Program-made: the position numbers and the translations under genes | Assembly (NCBI GenBank): GCA_006218025.1 | Contig: VBWA01000002.1 | Coordinates: forward strand, 1-64,000 | Source: Rhodocyclaceae bacterium | GTDB taxonomy: Bacteria > Pseudomonadota > Gammaproteobacteria > Burkholderiales > Rhodocyclaceae | DNA: 64,000 nucleotides | Reading direction: 5' to 3' | Notes under the pieces: model-generated | The model's input: the letters and a program-made list of their open reading frames with translations, nothing else | Told to the model about the DNA's origin: nothing | Database searches by the model: none | Part shown: piece by piece, positions 9,056-18,094 of the stretch | Layout of the letters: each line of letters begins with the position of its first letter | Numbering within the stretch: position 1 is the stretch's first letter

Positions 9056-10063
9056 CTACGAAAGCTCCCTGCGGATGTACTCCAATCTCATCAACAATGC
9101 CTTCACCTGTTCGACATCGAGTCTTTCCGTATTGTGCGATGTGTAATCGTCGAGGTCCGAGATCTTTGGTTCGCCATCGTCGCAATATATGTTGTAGTTG
9201 AGGTCGCGATTGTCGGCCGGGATTCTGAAGTACGGTCCTTTGTCGTCGGCTCGCGCCATTTCCTCGCGCGAGACGAGAGTTTCATACAATTTCTCGCCAT
9301 GGCGAGTCCCTATCACGTGAGTCGAGGTATCCCGGTCGAACATCTCCCGCAGAGCCTGGGCCAAGTCAGCCACCGTGCAAGCGGGAGATTTCTGTACGAA
9401 GATATCGCCTTGCTCGCCGAACTTGAACGCGTGCAGGACGAGATCCAACGACTCGTCCAGGGACATCAGGAACCGCGTCATCTTCGGGTCGGTAATGGTC
9501 AGCGGTTTGTTGGCTTTCAACTGGGATACGAAAAGAGGGATCACCGATCCGCGCGACGCCATGACGTTCCCATAGCGTGTAGCGCAAAAGACGGTTTCGC
9601 CGGCATCCTGCGTTCGCGCCTTGGCAATCATGAATTTTTCCATCAGCGCCTTGGACAGGCCGAGAGCATTGATCGGGTAGACCGCCTTGTCCGTGCTGAG
9701 TACCACAACACGCTCAACCCCGTTGGCAATTGCAGCATTCATTACATGCTCGGCGCCGATGACGTTTGTTTTGACGGCTTCGTAGGGGTAGAACTCACAC
9801 GACGGAACCTGCTTCAGGGCGGCTGCATGAAACACATGGTGAACGCCCTTCATTGCCTGATTGATGCTGTCGTAATTGCGGATGTCCCCGATGCAGAATC
9901 TCAGCTTGCTGTCGTTGAGGGCAATGCGCATTTCCTCCTGCTTTTTCTCGTCCCGACTGAAAATGCGGATCTCGCGGACGTCTGACGAAAGGAAGCGCTT
10001 CAGCACCGTGTTGCCAAAGGATCCGGTACCACCTGTAATCATTAGCACTTTGTTCTTGAACAT
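9056..10063 (-). CDS. capE: CapE/FnlA-type UDP-GlcNAc 4,6-dehydratase/5-epimerase
   Basis: 335 residues, the usual length. TGGTGSFG near the N-terminus binds NAD. HAAALKQVPSCEFYPYEAVKTN, STDKAVYPINALGLSKALMEK and TRYGNVMASRGSVIPLF are near-identical to CapE/WbjB/FnlA proteins, which make the 4-keto-6-deoxy intermediate of UDP-L-FucNAc or UDP-L-QuiNAc. One point is odd: the position four residues before the catalytic lysine, normally Met in this family (NAMGxSK), is Leu here. A good AGGA-type ribosome-binding site lies 5' of the ATG. The next enzyme of the classical pathway, CapF/FnlB, is not obvious, but an RmlD-like reductase is encoded immediately upstream. Confidence 0.9.
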   Translation of the reverse strand: MFKNKVLMITGGTGSFGNTVLKRFLSSDVREIRIFSRDEKKQEEMRIALNDSKLRFCIGDIRNYDSINQAMKGVHHVFHAAALKQVPSCEFYPYEAVKTNVIGAEHVMNAAIANGVERVVVLSTDKAVYPINALGLSKALMEKFMIAKARTQDAGETVFCATRYGNVMASRGSVIPLFVSQLKANKPLTITDPKMTRFLMSLDESLDLVLHAFKFGEQGDIFVQKSPACTVADLAQALREMFDRDTSTHVIGTRHGEKLYETLVSREEMARADDKGPYFRIPADNRDLNYNIYCDDGEPKISDLDDYTSHNTERLDVEQVKALLMRLEYIRRELS

Positions 10064-10275
10064 GTTTCCTGATCCTTTGAATAACGCGGCTTAGGCCCCG
10101 GCACCACGCTCCCGGGCCAACGGGCGGGCAGGTTTGATGCTACCAGCTTCAGGCGGATTCGGCCGCTGCGAAACCACGGCTGCGAGCTTGGGCCCGTCGT
10201 CGCAGCACGGCGGTGATTGATGCGCAGTCTGCCTTCCATGCTGGCCGGCCCCGATGCCCTGCTTCGAATCGGACC

Positions 10276-11205
10276 TCACTCGTTTTCAACAGCCGCCAGC
10301 AGTTCCAGCCGACGGCCCTGCTGTTCCTGGATATGCAGCGCCTCGAAATATTCGTCCAGACTTCCGAGGGATGTTCCCAGATACCTTCGGGTCTTCGCAG
10401 TCGTCAAGGACATGTCATTCGGCCGCGGGGCACGCAACTGGACACCGTCCATTTGGCTGCGCCGGATCAGATCCTCGGGCAGCCCGAATCGTTTGGCCAG
10501 CCGACATCCGAACTCGTACTTGGACACCCTTTGGTCGCCCGCGATATTGAAAATACCCGCAGCGCCGCGCGCCGCAAGGTCATGGGCGGTCAAGGCCAGG
10601 ACGTCAGCAAGGATGGGGGTGAAATGGACATCGTCAAAGAGTGGGATGGTCTTTCCTGCACGCAGGCTGTATATGATCCAGTCGCTGAATGACTGCCGGC
10701 CTGCGTGCCCCCAACCGAAGAAGTTGGTGCGCACGACGAGGACCCTGGAGCCGGCTTCCTGGACCAGCGCTTCGCCCAGAAGTTTGCTGCGCGCATACTG
10801 GTTGAGCGGGCAGGGTACATCCTCCTCGCTGCCCAGGGCCTGGTCGCCGGCAAACAGATGGTCCGTGGAAATGTGGATCAGGCCGGTCCCGATCCGTGCC
10901 GCAACGATTGCGACATTGCGGGCCAATTCGGCATTTACCAGATTCGCCAGTGCCGGGTCGGCCTCGCAGCGGTCGACATTGGTCAATCCGGCTGCATTGA
11001 CAATCAGGTCCGGCGCCAACTGCTCGATTTGCGACTCCAGGCGCGCCGGATCGTCCAGGTCGAGCCGGCAGGAAGCGACTCCCTTCAAGTCGACGGAATG
11101 GAGGTGGGTTCCGAGAACGACATCCCATCCTTCCCGCAAGGCGCACGCCCAGTTGATCGCCAGCAGACCGCTGCCACCGGTGAGCAAGACTCGCCGCTTC
11201 GTCAT
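10276..11205 (-). CDS. RmlD-like NDP-4-keto-sugar reductase (SDR)
   Basis: 309 residues from the ATG at 11205; the longer open frame upstream overlaps the TIGR04326-like gene and is not used. VLLTGGSGLLA binds NADP, HISTDHLFAG and the QYARSKLLGE (YxxxK) pair form the catalytic site, and VVRTNFFGWG is typical of the RmlD family. These enzymes reduce a 4-keto group of an activated deoxysugar, as in dTDP-rhamnose synthesis. No RmlA or RmlB is in the window, so dTDP-rhamnose is unlikely to be made here. Its position beside CapE suggests it may reduce the CapE product. That is inference. Confidence 0.82.
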   Translation of the reverse strand: MTKRRVLLTGGSGLLAINWACALREGWDVVLGTHLHSVDLKGVASCRLDLDDPARLESQIEQLAPDLIVNAAGLTNVDRCEADPALANLVNAELARNVAIVAARIGTGLIHISTDHLFAGDQALGSEEDVPCPLNQYARSKLLGEALVQEAGSRVLVVRTNFFGWGHAGRQSFSDWIIYSLRAGKTIPLFDDVHFTPILADVLALTAHDLAARGAAGIFNIAGDQRVSKYEFGCRLAKRFGLPEDLIRRSQMDGVQLRAPRPNDMSLTTAKTRRYLGTSLGSLDEYFEALHIQEQQGRRLELLAAVENE

Positions 11206-11212
11206 CCCGACG

Positions 11213-13114
11213 TCATCCCCCGCACGCCGGCGCAAGGACTTTGCCCCACCTTGGCATTTTCTGGTCCAGCCAGAAAAACTCTTCCAGTGCCGGCGCAGTG
11301 GCAGGATGCCGGATCGAGTCCAGGGCTGCAGCCAGATCCCGGGCAGTACCCACAAACCTGACACCCTCGACGCCGCGCAGGGGGCTGTGGTTGAAATCCT
11401 CCTCATCGAGGAATACGAGCACCGGCAACCCGGCCAGCAGGGCTTCCAGACCGGCCGACGTGGTGTTGCTGGAAAACACCAGATCGCACGTCGGCAGAAT
11501 CTCGACCAGCGCACTGCTTGTCGTCTCAAACGGTAGGGACGGATAGTCCCGTTGTCGAATTCGGCTCACCGGATGCGGCTTGAAGACAAGGGAAACGTCA
11601 GCGCGGGACAGGTGTAAGGCCTCCTCCATGCAGGACAACATCTTCAGGGTTTGCTTCTCGGTGAAATCGCCAAGAATCAGAACTTTCCTCCGTTTCCCGT
11701 CGACTGGAAAGGCGCGGCCATGCGGGCTGGAACTTCCAGTCCCTGGCAGTCCAAAGCCGGGTTCAGCCAGATACTGAAAGCGCAAGGCCTCCACCTCGAC
11801 GAATCGGCCCGGCAAAACATTGGCGGCATCCTCGAACACCCTCCACGCCATAGGACCATTTACGGCCAAATGATCCGGCAACGGCTTCGCACATCCCGCA
11901 ACCGATTCCAGGGTGCGGGGATCGTCGAAATTGTTCAAGTGCCAGAACACCACGGTGGCGTGAGGCACGCCGATGATCCGGCCGTGTCCATGGCGACGCC
12001 AGGCGCGCAGCAGCGCGCATTCCCATCCCTGGTTTTCCCAAAGATAAAGGCCTGTTGGCTGGTGCGGAATGTCCTTCAGCACCGCATCGAACAACTCGAC
12101 CCACAGGCAGTTGCTGAGGGCTGCCGGACCGCGCAGCGACGTCCACCAGTCGGTCCTCAGCAATGGCCACAGGCTGGCTGCGGAGTCCCTCGGATTGAAC
12201 ATCCCGTGTGCGTTTCGCAAGCGCAGGGAAATCGCGTTGAGGCACAGCCATTTCCACAGGGCCCGCCTCACGACAGCCCACGACAAATAGCTTTCCAGAA
12301 GACTGTGGCATCCCTGATTCAACGCATCGCGATTGAACAGATTCAACCACTGCGATCGCGCCTGGATATCGCGGTCATCAGGGCTGCGCAGGAAGTGATG
12401 AATCCAGTTCGCATGCCATCCGCCTTGCTGCAGATACGCGGGCATGTTTCCCCACTGGTTCGAATGGAAGCTCCCCGCGGAGCAAGAGGCCACATCCAGA
12501 TTGAAAAAGTAGGAACAGAGAAAGATCGCCTTGCGATCAGAAAACCAGCGCGGCCGTTCCGGCCGGCGCAGCGGCCACTTCATGACCAGATGCCGCAAAC
12601 TGATCAGGCCTTGAACCGGATGAGGCAACGCAAGATAGATGCGCCTGAGCGACCATTTGCTTTTTGGCCGGCTTGCGAAATGCCAGACAAAGCCGATCCC
12701 CAAGTTTCGGCACATGGCCTCGATTGCCTCCGCGAGATCCCGTTCCACGCCATGGAGGGCCAGCCTCGACGGTCCGCGTTCGACCAGAATCTCTTCCAGC
12801 GCCATCAGGCGCAGGCAGTCATACAGTTGCGGCGACTTGAAGGGACTCTTCTCCGCCAGGTGCGTCATCCACCAGAAACTGAAGCCGTCGCCAAGGTCGA
12901 GATGCTCGGCGACGCTCTTGCCGTTTATCTGTCGCTCACCCAGATCATGGATGAATTCAAGGTACCTGGATCGCAGGCGCTTGGCATGCGCTTCAAGGTA
13001 GCGCGGCACCGATTGCACCCCGCTGCCGTCGGCGTAGCCCTGCCAAAGCAGCACATCACCTGCGTCAGCCGGCGGGTCGCCCTGAAGCGCCCAGACCACG
13101 ACGGAAACACTCAC
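11213..13114 (-). CDS. Surface carbohydrate biosynthesis protein (TIGR04326-like)
   Basis: 633 residues, probably starting at the GTG at 13114, with a GAGG-type site upstream and no nearby ATG. No standard catalytic motif is visible in the N-terminal 350 residues. The C-terminal third looks like a GT-B nucleotide-binding half: VLILGDFTEKQTLKML, then LVFKPHPVSR, DLVFSSNTTSAGLEALLAGLPVLVF. This pattern also occurs in CMP-sugar-using and lipid-linked glycopolymer transferases. From memory the overall architecture matches the family named surface carbohydrate biosynthesis protein TIGR04326, which is known only from glycan loci. I infer it is an unusual glycosyltransferase, perhaps using one of the CMP-sugars made in this locus. 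A profile search would be needed to confirm the family. Confidence 0.7.
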   Translation of the reverse strand: MSVSVVVWALQGDPPADAGDVLLWQGYADGSGVQSVPRYLEAHAKRLRSRYLEFIHDLGERQINGKSVAEHLDLGDGFSFWWMTHLAEKSPFKSPQLYDCLRLMALEEILVERGPSRLALHGVERDLAEAIEAMCRNLGIGFVWHFASRPKSKWSLRRIYLALPHPVQGLISLRHLVMKWPLRRPERPRWFSDRKAIFLCSYFFNLDVASCSAGSFHSNQWGNMPAYLQQGGWHANWIHHFLRSPDDRDIQARSQWLNLFNRDALNQGCHSLLESYLSWAVVRRALWKWLCLNAISLRLRNAHGMFNPRDSAASLWPLLRTDWWTSLRGPAALSNCLWVELFDAVLKDIPHQPTGLYLWENQGWECALLRAWRRHGHGRIIGVPHATVVFWHLNNFDDPRTLESVAGCAKPLPDHLAVNGPMAWRVFEDAANVLPGRFVEVEALRFQYLAEPGFGLPGTGSSSPHGRAFPVDGKRRKVLILGDFTEKQTLKMLSCMEEALHLSRADVSLVFKPHPVSRIRQRDYPSLPFETTSSALVEILPTCDLVFSSNTTSAGLEALLAGLPVLVFLDEEDFNHSPLRGVEGVRFVGTARDLAAALDSIRHPATAPALEEFFWLDQKMPRWGKVLAPACGG

Positions 13115-13180
13115 CAACCGGAGCCTCTGACAGGCTGGCTCAAGCCTACCGGGGCGCCCGCACGCAAGCGGGAATCGCCA

Positions 13181-13942
13181 TCACCTCGCCAACCCGTAGC
13201 CAATTGAATCCTTTATGTCCGACGGGAGATCCAACTCCAGCCGAGGCGCGGCAGTATCGTCATCCGCGCGCTTCTGGATGGAAAAGGCGGCAAAGCACAG
13301 TTTCTCGAAGGGCGTGACTGCCGTCGCCGAAGGTGAACCCCAGTAGCCGACGGCGCGGATCGATGCGGGGCTGAAGCTTTCCAGGATCCGGATCAAGGCC
13401 CTGGCGTTCAGCACGACATAGGCGGCGCGTTCTCCTTCCAGGCGTCCGTCGCAATTGATGTACTGGTATGACTTTTCCATGTCATCGCAGCCATCGCCGA
13501 TGGCGAGGCGGAAGGTCGCCACCAGACTCCCCCCCGGCGCGACAAAGCCCCAGGCGGCAGCCAGCATGTCTGAAAACCGGACATTCCAATCGACGCAGCT
13601 CAGGGAGAACACCACGTCGTAGGATGTTCCGCTCAGAACGCCCCGGCCCAGGTCGAGGATGTCGCCACACAGGATTTCGGCCGCGGGGTTCATCGCCCGC
13701 CCCGCCTCGACCGCTAGCGGATTGATCTCCACCCCGGTGTAGTGCTCGACTCCGAATCGATCGCGTAGCGCCAAGCCCAGGCCGCCGCATCCGCAGCCTA
13801 TGTCGAGAATCCGCTGCCGCGCGTCGGGCCGGAGTCGGCCGATGATCGCACGCTCGGATTCGTAGAACTGCTCCCAGGTGACGCGATTCGACGTGAAATA
13901 GCGCGCCAGCTGGTCAGTCTGATAGGCGATATTGCTTTTCAT
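13181..13942 (-). CDS. Class I SAM-dependent methyltransferase
   Basis: 253 residues. ILDIGCGCGGLGLAL (about 45-59) is motif I of the Rossmann-fold SAM-binding domain, followed by the acidic motif II TGVEIN and the later SYDVVFSLSCVDW region. The rest of the chain has no family-specific features. In this context it probably methylates a sugar hydroxyl, amine or carboxyl of the surface glycan. It lies between the TIGR04326-like protein and the KdsB-like cytidylyltransferase with short gaps. Substrate unknown. Confidence 0.8.
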   Translation of the reverse strand: MKSNIAYQTDQLARYFTSNRVTWEQFYESERAIIGRLRPDARQRILDIGCGCGGLGLALRDRFGVEHYTGVEINPLAVEAGRAMNPAAEILCGDILDLGRGVLSGTSYDVVFSLSCVDWNVRFSDMLAAAWGFVAPGGSLVATFRLAIGDGCDDMEKSYQYINCDGRLEGERAAYVVLNARALIRILESFSPASIRAVGYWGSPSATAVTPFEKLCFAAFSIQKRADDDTAAPRLELDLPSDIKDSIGYGLAR

Positions 13943-13981
13943 CGAAGAGCATCGACAGGCGATGGATATCGATTCATCGGA

Positions 13982-14752
13982 TTATTTGTATTGCGCCCAA
14001 TACGTGTCCGCTGCCATGTGGCGCTCGACCAGGTCGATATCCTGCGGGCTATCGACGGAAAAGGATTCGATATAGGGGTAGGGCGCAATATGCTGGCGGA
14101 AAGGCATATCCAGTATGCGGTTGCTGTCGCAAGCCTCCAGTTGCTCGAGGCGGGTTTCGGGATGGGCCGAGAACGCCTTGAGGTACTGCCAGCGAAAGGC
14201 AAAAATGCCGTAGATCCGCCGCGCCATGTGCGCGGCAGTAAAACTCCCCTTGCAGTACGGTACTGGAGCGCGCGAGGTATACAGCACCTCGCCCGCTTCG
14301 TTATGGATGATCTTGACCGTGTCGGGATTGCGCCAGATGGATTCCTCGGTGATGTGCATCGCGAGGACCGTGCAGGGAATCGACGGGTCCGCCCGCAGGG
14401 GCGCAACCACGGCTTCCATCATGTCCGGGCGCATCATGGGTTCATCCCCCTGCACGCAGACGACGATATCGTCATCGGCCACTCCCCCGTCCAGGCGCTC
14501 GGCCGCCTCCGCCACCCGGTCCAGCGCCCGGGTGTGGTGTGCGCCGGTCATGATGACGGGGAAGCCCTTGTCCTTTGCGAACTGCTCGATCTCGCGATCG
14601 CAGGTGGCCAGTACCAACTGGTCCCAACCCTGGTACATCCTTGCCCGCAGCATCACGTGTTCCAGCATCGGTCGGCCGTGAATCGGGTACAGGGGCTTGC
14701 CGGGGAAACGTGACGCCGCCATTCGAGCGGGGACAATGCCTATGGTTTTCAT
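13982..14752 (-). CDS. KdsB-like CMP-ulosonate cytidylyltransferase
   Basis: 256 residues from the ATG at 14752 (MKTIGIVPARMAASRFPGKPL). That N-terminal motif is the CTP-binding signature of 3-deoxy-manno-octulosonate cytidylyltransferases. VVCVQGDEPMM, NPDTVKII and the C-terminal SVDSPQDIDLVERH also match the family. KdsB activates KDO for lipid A, but a copy inside a variable glycan locus is normally a paralogue serving a special sugar, as known for 8-amino-KDO in Shewanella. It sits at the end of the cyclase/aminotransferase cassette and may activate that product. An interspersed repeat lies about 50 bases upstream of its start. Confidence 0.85.
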   Translation of the reverse strand: MKTIGIVPARMAASRFPGKPLYPIHGRPMLEHVMLRARMYQGWDQLVLATCDREIEQFAKDKGFPVIMTGAHHTRALDRVAEAAERLDGGVADDDIVVCVQGDEPMMRPDMMEAVVAPLRADPSIPCTVLAMHITEESIWRNPDTVKIIHNEAGEVLYTSRAPVPYCKGSFTAAHMARRIYGIFAFRWQYLKAFSAHPETRLEQLEACDSNRILDMPFRQHIAPYPYIESFSVDSPQDIDLVERHMAADTYWAQYK

Positions 14753-14803
14753 CTTCGCCTTTGTAAAAACTGAAGGTGGGTAGAGGGATCGATATCCCGT
14801 GAA

Positions 14804-14816
14804 AGTCGGCGCTGGC
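14804..14816 (+). repeat. Interspersed 13-mer repeat between kdsB-like gene and methyltransferase
   Basis: Plus strand reads AGTCGGCGCTGGC, continuing GACACGGCGGCATAG. It sits in the 106-base gap between two minus-strand genes, opposite in orientation to the copy before the RTX gene. The extended sequence is identical over 23 bases to coding copy 1 in the RTX gene. Confidence 0.8.
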
Positions 14817-14858
14817 GACACGGCGGCATAGTCGCTCGAAGGCAGAAAAGCTTCGACA

Positions 14859-15827
14859 TCACGGCCGCCGCCAGAACCCGCGCAGAAGGTCTCCATACAA
14901 TTTCTGGTCAATGCACTCCTGCATCGCCGCGAGGATTTCATCCGGCAGGTCCGACCCGCTCTCCTTCAGGATCGTGTCGCAGTCGAGGCCATTTGTCTGC
15001 AGGTGTACTTTTTCGAAACCGTTTCTCTCGTGCAGCATAGCGTAGGCACTGGTTGAGTAGAGCACAATGTGTTGCTCCCCCATGAGGATTCGCTTCGGGT
15101 CCATTCCCGTCTTGCGGGCGACGTCCACCAGCAGACACTGTCCGTGCGGCACCTCCGATACAAAAAGCCCGCCAGGGACAAGGAGCTCATGGACCCGTCG
15201 CAAAAAAGCGCCGGGGTCCACCACATGTTCCACAACACCCCACGCCATGATGATGTCGAAGCTGTGGTTCGTCGCATAGCCGTCCAGGGACCCATGGAAT
15301 ACTTCTTCGTGGCCGCGTCCGCGCAGCCACTCCACTGCAACCGGATTCATCTCGATCACATGGGAAAGCCAGCCCTCGTCCCGGAATACGTCCGGAACCT
15401 CGCCGATGCCAGCCCCTATGTCCAGCACGCGGCCCTTCCCGTTCCCTCCCCAGCGGGCGACGGTCTGGGCAAACTTGCGGCGACCGATCAATTGCTTGCG
15501 CTGCTCGAACACGGGAAGCATGGAGCGGCCGTACATTTCACTGTAGTACTCGTCGCTGTACAGCTCTTCGATGCATGCGTCCGACAGGCGGGGGCTGACG
15601 TATAGGGTCTTGCATTCCGCGCAAGTCCGGTGCCAGAAACCATTCAGCTTGAACGACTGCTCGACAGTGGTCGAGTTGCAGTACGGGCAGGGCACCTCCA
15701 GCGTATAGGCCGAATTCAATTCGTTGGTGCCCAGGTAATACTTCCTGAGCATGGCCTCCCAGGCGCTTTTCAGCCCTTCGAAATCCGGCTTTATCCGGTC
15801 CGCCCTCAGTATCTGTTCCGTTGCCAT
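14859..15827 (-). CDS. SAM-dependent methyltransferase with N-terminal zinc-ribbon-like motif
   Basis: 322 residues. An N-terminal CPYC...CAEC pair (about 47-72) looks like a zinc ribbon, common in sugar and surface-glycan methyltransferases. It is followed by VLDIGAGIGEVPDVF (SAM motif I), FDIIMAWGVVEHVVDP and LLVPGGLFVSEVPH, as in UbiE/Methyltransf_23-type enzymes. A clear AAGGA ribosome-binding site lies 5' of the ATG at 15827. It lies upstream of the KdsB-like gene, so it may act on the same unusual sugar. The exact substrate cannot be read. Confidence 0.82.
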   Translation of the reverse strand: MATEQILRADRIKPDFEGLKSAWEAMLRKYYLGTNELNSAYTLEVPCPYCNSTTVEQSFKLNGFWHRTCAECKTLYVSPRLSDACIEELYSDEYYSEMYGRSMLPVFEQRKQLIGRRKFAQTVARWGGNGKGRVLDIGAGIGEVPDVFRDEGWLSHVIEMNPVAVEWLRGRGHEEVFHGSLDGYATNHSFDIIMAWGVVEHVVDPGAFLRRVHELLVPGGLFVSEVPHGQCLLVDVARKTGMDPKRILMGEQHIVLYSTSAYAMLHERNGFEKVHLQTNGLDCDTILKESGSDLPDEILAAMQECIDQKLYGDLLRGFWRRP

Positions 15828-15881
15828 ATTGTCCTTGCTCGTAGTGTTGTCCGGTCGCCGCCTTGTTTTCGGCCCCGGTGG

Positions 15882-16985
15882 TCAGGTGGCCGACGGAATG
15901 GCGGTACGGTAGATGTCGGCCAGGCGCTCGTCCTCCCGGCCCAGACGAATGCTGTCGCCGGCCGTGGCGACGTCCACCCATCCCCTGGTCTCATCCGCCC
16001 GATAGAACGAGTTCAGGAGCTGGATCGTCCGCAGGGTATCTTCATAGCTAACCGGGAATTTCTGCTCCCCCTTGAAGTGCGCCAGGATTTCCTCGTAGAT
16101 CTTCACGTGACCGTGGCCGTATACGTTCCCCGAAAAATCCTCCGAGTTTGCCGCGCAGGCCGCCGGATCGGGGGTGTAGATCTGCAGCTCGTTCACCGCA
16201 ATGCCGCCGATCTGCGCCAGCCCCTTCTCGCAAACCAGCGACAGGCTGGCCTCGTAGTCTATGGGGCGGGCGGCGGTAGTTACCTCGAGCGCGCCGATCG
16301 CGCCGCTTTCGAACTCGATCGCCGCGGTGGCGGTATCCTCGACCTCGATCTCGGCGCCAAGTGTCCGGTGCGTGCTGCAAACCCGGCTGACCTCGCCACC
16401 CAGGCGCCGCAACAGGTCGATATGGTGTATCCCCTGATTGGTCAGGCACCCGCCATCCATGGCAAAGGTGCCGCGCCATGGGGCCAGATCGTAGTAACGC
16501 TGGGGACGGCACCAGCGGACGCGAACCGCCACCGAGCGCAGCTTGCCGAGTTCCCCCTGGGCCAACCCCTGCAGCACACGCTTCACCGCAAGATTGTGCC
16601 GGTTCTGGAACACGGCGAAAACCTCCACACCGGCGGCTGCCGCCCTGGCATAGGCGTCCGCCACCTGCGAGGGTTTCATGAACGTCGGCTTCTCGACGAT
16701 GATGTTCTTCCGGTATCTGGCAATGATGTCGAGCGCATGTTCATGGTGCATGCCCGAGGGAGTGACAATGGCGACCGTATTGATTCGGGGATTCTCCAGC
16801 AACATGCGGTGATAGTTGTCATAGGCCCTGGCGCCGAACTGGTCGCGATATACATTGGCCTTTTCGATGGCCAGATCGCAGACCGCCACCAGCTCGACGC
16901 CTTCGGTTTCCGCGATCGATCGGCAGTGATGACCCGAAACACGACCGCAGCCGATAACCGCCACCCTGACCAAACCATCCTTCAT
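15882..16985 (-). CDS. Gfo/Idh/MocA family oxidoreductase
   Basis: 367 residues. VAVIGCGRVSGHH is the N-terminal NAD(P)-binding loop and IIVEKPTF the EKP motif that orients the substrate. GGCLTNQGIHHIDLLRRLGG carries the conserved family histidines. Such enzymes oxidise or reduce secondary alcohols or 3-hydroxyls of sugars and inositols. It overlaps the aminotransferase by ATGA (16982-16985), which suggests a dehydrogenase-aminotransferase pair that converts a hydroxyl to an amine. It is one of five paralogues in this locus. Confidence 0.88.
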   Translation of the reverse strand: MKDGLVRVAVIGCGRVSGHHCRSIAETEGVELVAVCDLAIEKANVYRDQFGARAYDNYHRMLLENPRINTVAIVTPSGMHHEHALDIIARYRKNIIVEKPTFMKPSQVADAYARAAAAGVEVFAVFQNRHNLAVKRVLQGLAQGELGKLRSVAVRVRWCRPQRYYDLAPWRGTFAMDGGCLTNQGIHHIDLLRRLGGEVSRVCSTHRTLGAEIEVEDTATAAIEFESGAIGALEVTTAARPIDYEASLSLVCEKGLAQIGGIAVNELQIYTPDPAACAANSEDFSGNVYGHGHVKIYEEILAHFKGEQKFPVSYEDTLRTIQLLNSFYRADETRGWVDVATAGDSIRLGREDERLADIYRTAIPSAT

Positions 16986-18076
16986 CGCCTGCTCTCCACA
17001 ACTGCCTGCCTGATCAATCCGGCCACTATTTCCATGACCGGCCTGGGTGCCACCGAGAACCTGCTGTAGCCGGACAGGCTGGGGGTATCGAATGTCGCAC
17101 GGTAATACACTCTCGACGACAGTGCCGCATGAATTGCCTGCGAGTTCGCGCCGAATGCGACATGCAGGAAGTTGCCCGCCGTCGGCAATACGGCGAAACC
17201 GAGCGCCCGCATTTCTTCGACAAAGTAGTGCTTGCCCTCCCGGATTCTGGCGACGGACTTCAGCATGTCCGCGGAGCGGTCCAGCAACCCGGACATGAAC
17301 TCGATGGCGACCGTGCTGACTTCGTACATCGGCCTCATCTTGTGCAACAGCGCTATCGTTTCAGGATGGGCGACGGCATAGCCGATCCGCAGACCGGCCG
17401 CGCCCCACGCCTTGGCAAAGGTTCTCGCGACCACCAGATTCCTGGAACTCGCGACCCATGGCACGGCGGTCCACTCATGGAATGGATGATAGGCCTCGTC
17501 CAGCAGCAATACGGTTCCGGAATCTTCGCAAACCGCGAGCACGTCGCGCAGGACTTCCGGCGCCAGCGTGGTGCCGGTCGGGCTGTCCGGATTGGGCAGG
17601 CACAGCAACTTCGGCCTGATTTCCCGCACGGCTGCAATGATTGCCGCTGCATCGAGAAACGGTCCAGCCTCGGTTCTCGCATACTCCAGCGCCCGGGCAT
17701 CCGCGCCGAACATCTGGCTGTAAACGGGGTACATGGCGAAGGTCGGCGCAGTGTGCACCACGGCATCGCCCTCTTCGACGAAGGCCTCGAACACGAGGCG
17801 GATGGCCCCATCGCTGCCCGGCGTCAGAAGCAGATGTTCCGGGCCGATGCCAAGCCACCGTGCGAGCTTGCGATAGACTTCGCCCGCTTCCGGATAGGTA
17901 TTCAGGACCCGGGCTGGCAGCGCGCGCAGAACGCCATGCAATACGGCCTCCAGCTCCTCGTCGAGATTCTCGTTCTTGTCCAGCCACAGACGACCGGGAT
18001 CCCGCGGCATCGAACCCAGCGCGCTGGGACGCTGCAGGGCGGGGTTCAGCAGGGAACGTCGGGGTCTTGTACTCAT
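16982..18076 (-). CDS. Class I/II PLP aminotransferase (HisC-like)
   Basis: 364 residues, typical for histidinol-phosphate-type fold I enzymes. Seen in order: LLLTPGSDGAIRLVF (cofactor phosphate site), PNPDSPTG at 161-167, DEAYHPF at 193-199, and the Schiff-base lysine K222 in ARTFAKAWG with R230 downstream. The HisC-like class favours phosphorylated or small keto substrates. A biosynthetic hisC would normally sit with other his genes; none are here, so a role in an amino-sugar or aminocyclitol is more likely. It has an AAGG site before the ATG and is coupled to the Gfo/Idh gene downstream. Confidence 0.88.
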   Translation of the reverse strand: MSTRPRRSLLNPALQRPSALGSMPRDPGRLWLDKNENLDEELEAVLHGVLRALPARVLNTYPEAGEVYRKLARWLGIGPEHLLLTPGSDGAIRLVFEAFVEEGDAVVHTAPTFAMYPVYSQMFGADARALEYARTEAGPFLDAAAIIAAVREIRPKLLCLPNPDSPTGTTLAPEVLRDVLAVCEDSGTVLLLDEAYHPFHEWTAVPWVASSRNLVVARTFAKAWGAAGLRIGYAVAHPETIALLHKMRPMYEVSTVAIEFMSGLLDRSADMLKSVARIREGKHYFVEEMRALGFAVLPTAGNFLHVAFGANSQAIHAALSSRVYYRATFDTPSLSGYSRFSVAPRPVMEIVAGLIRQAVVESRR

Positions 18077-18094
18077 GCGCGCCTTCTTGTCGGA

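Noticed and set aside
10064-10275. Small gene in the 212-base gap between capE and the RmlD-like gene
   Set aside because: The short frames there have no ribosome-binding site, no motif and atypical composition; I see nothing supportable.
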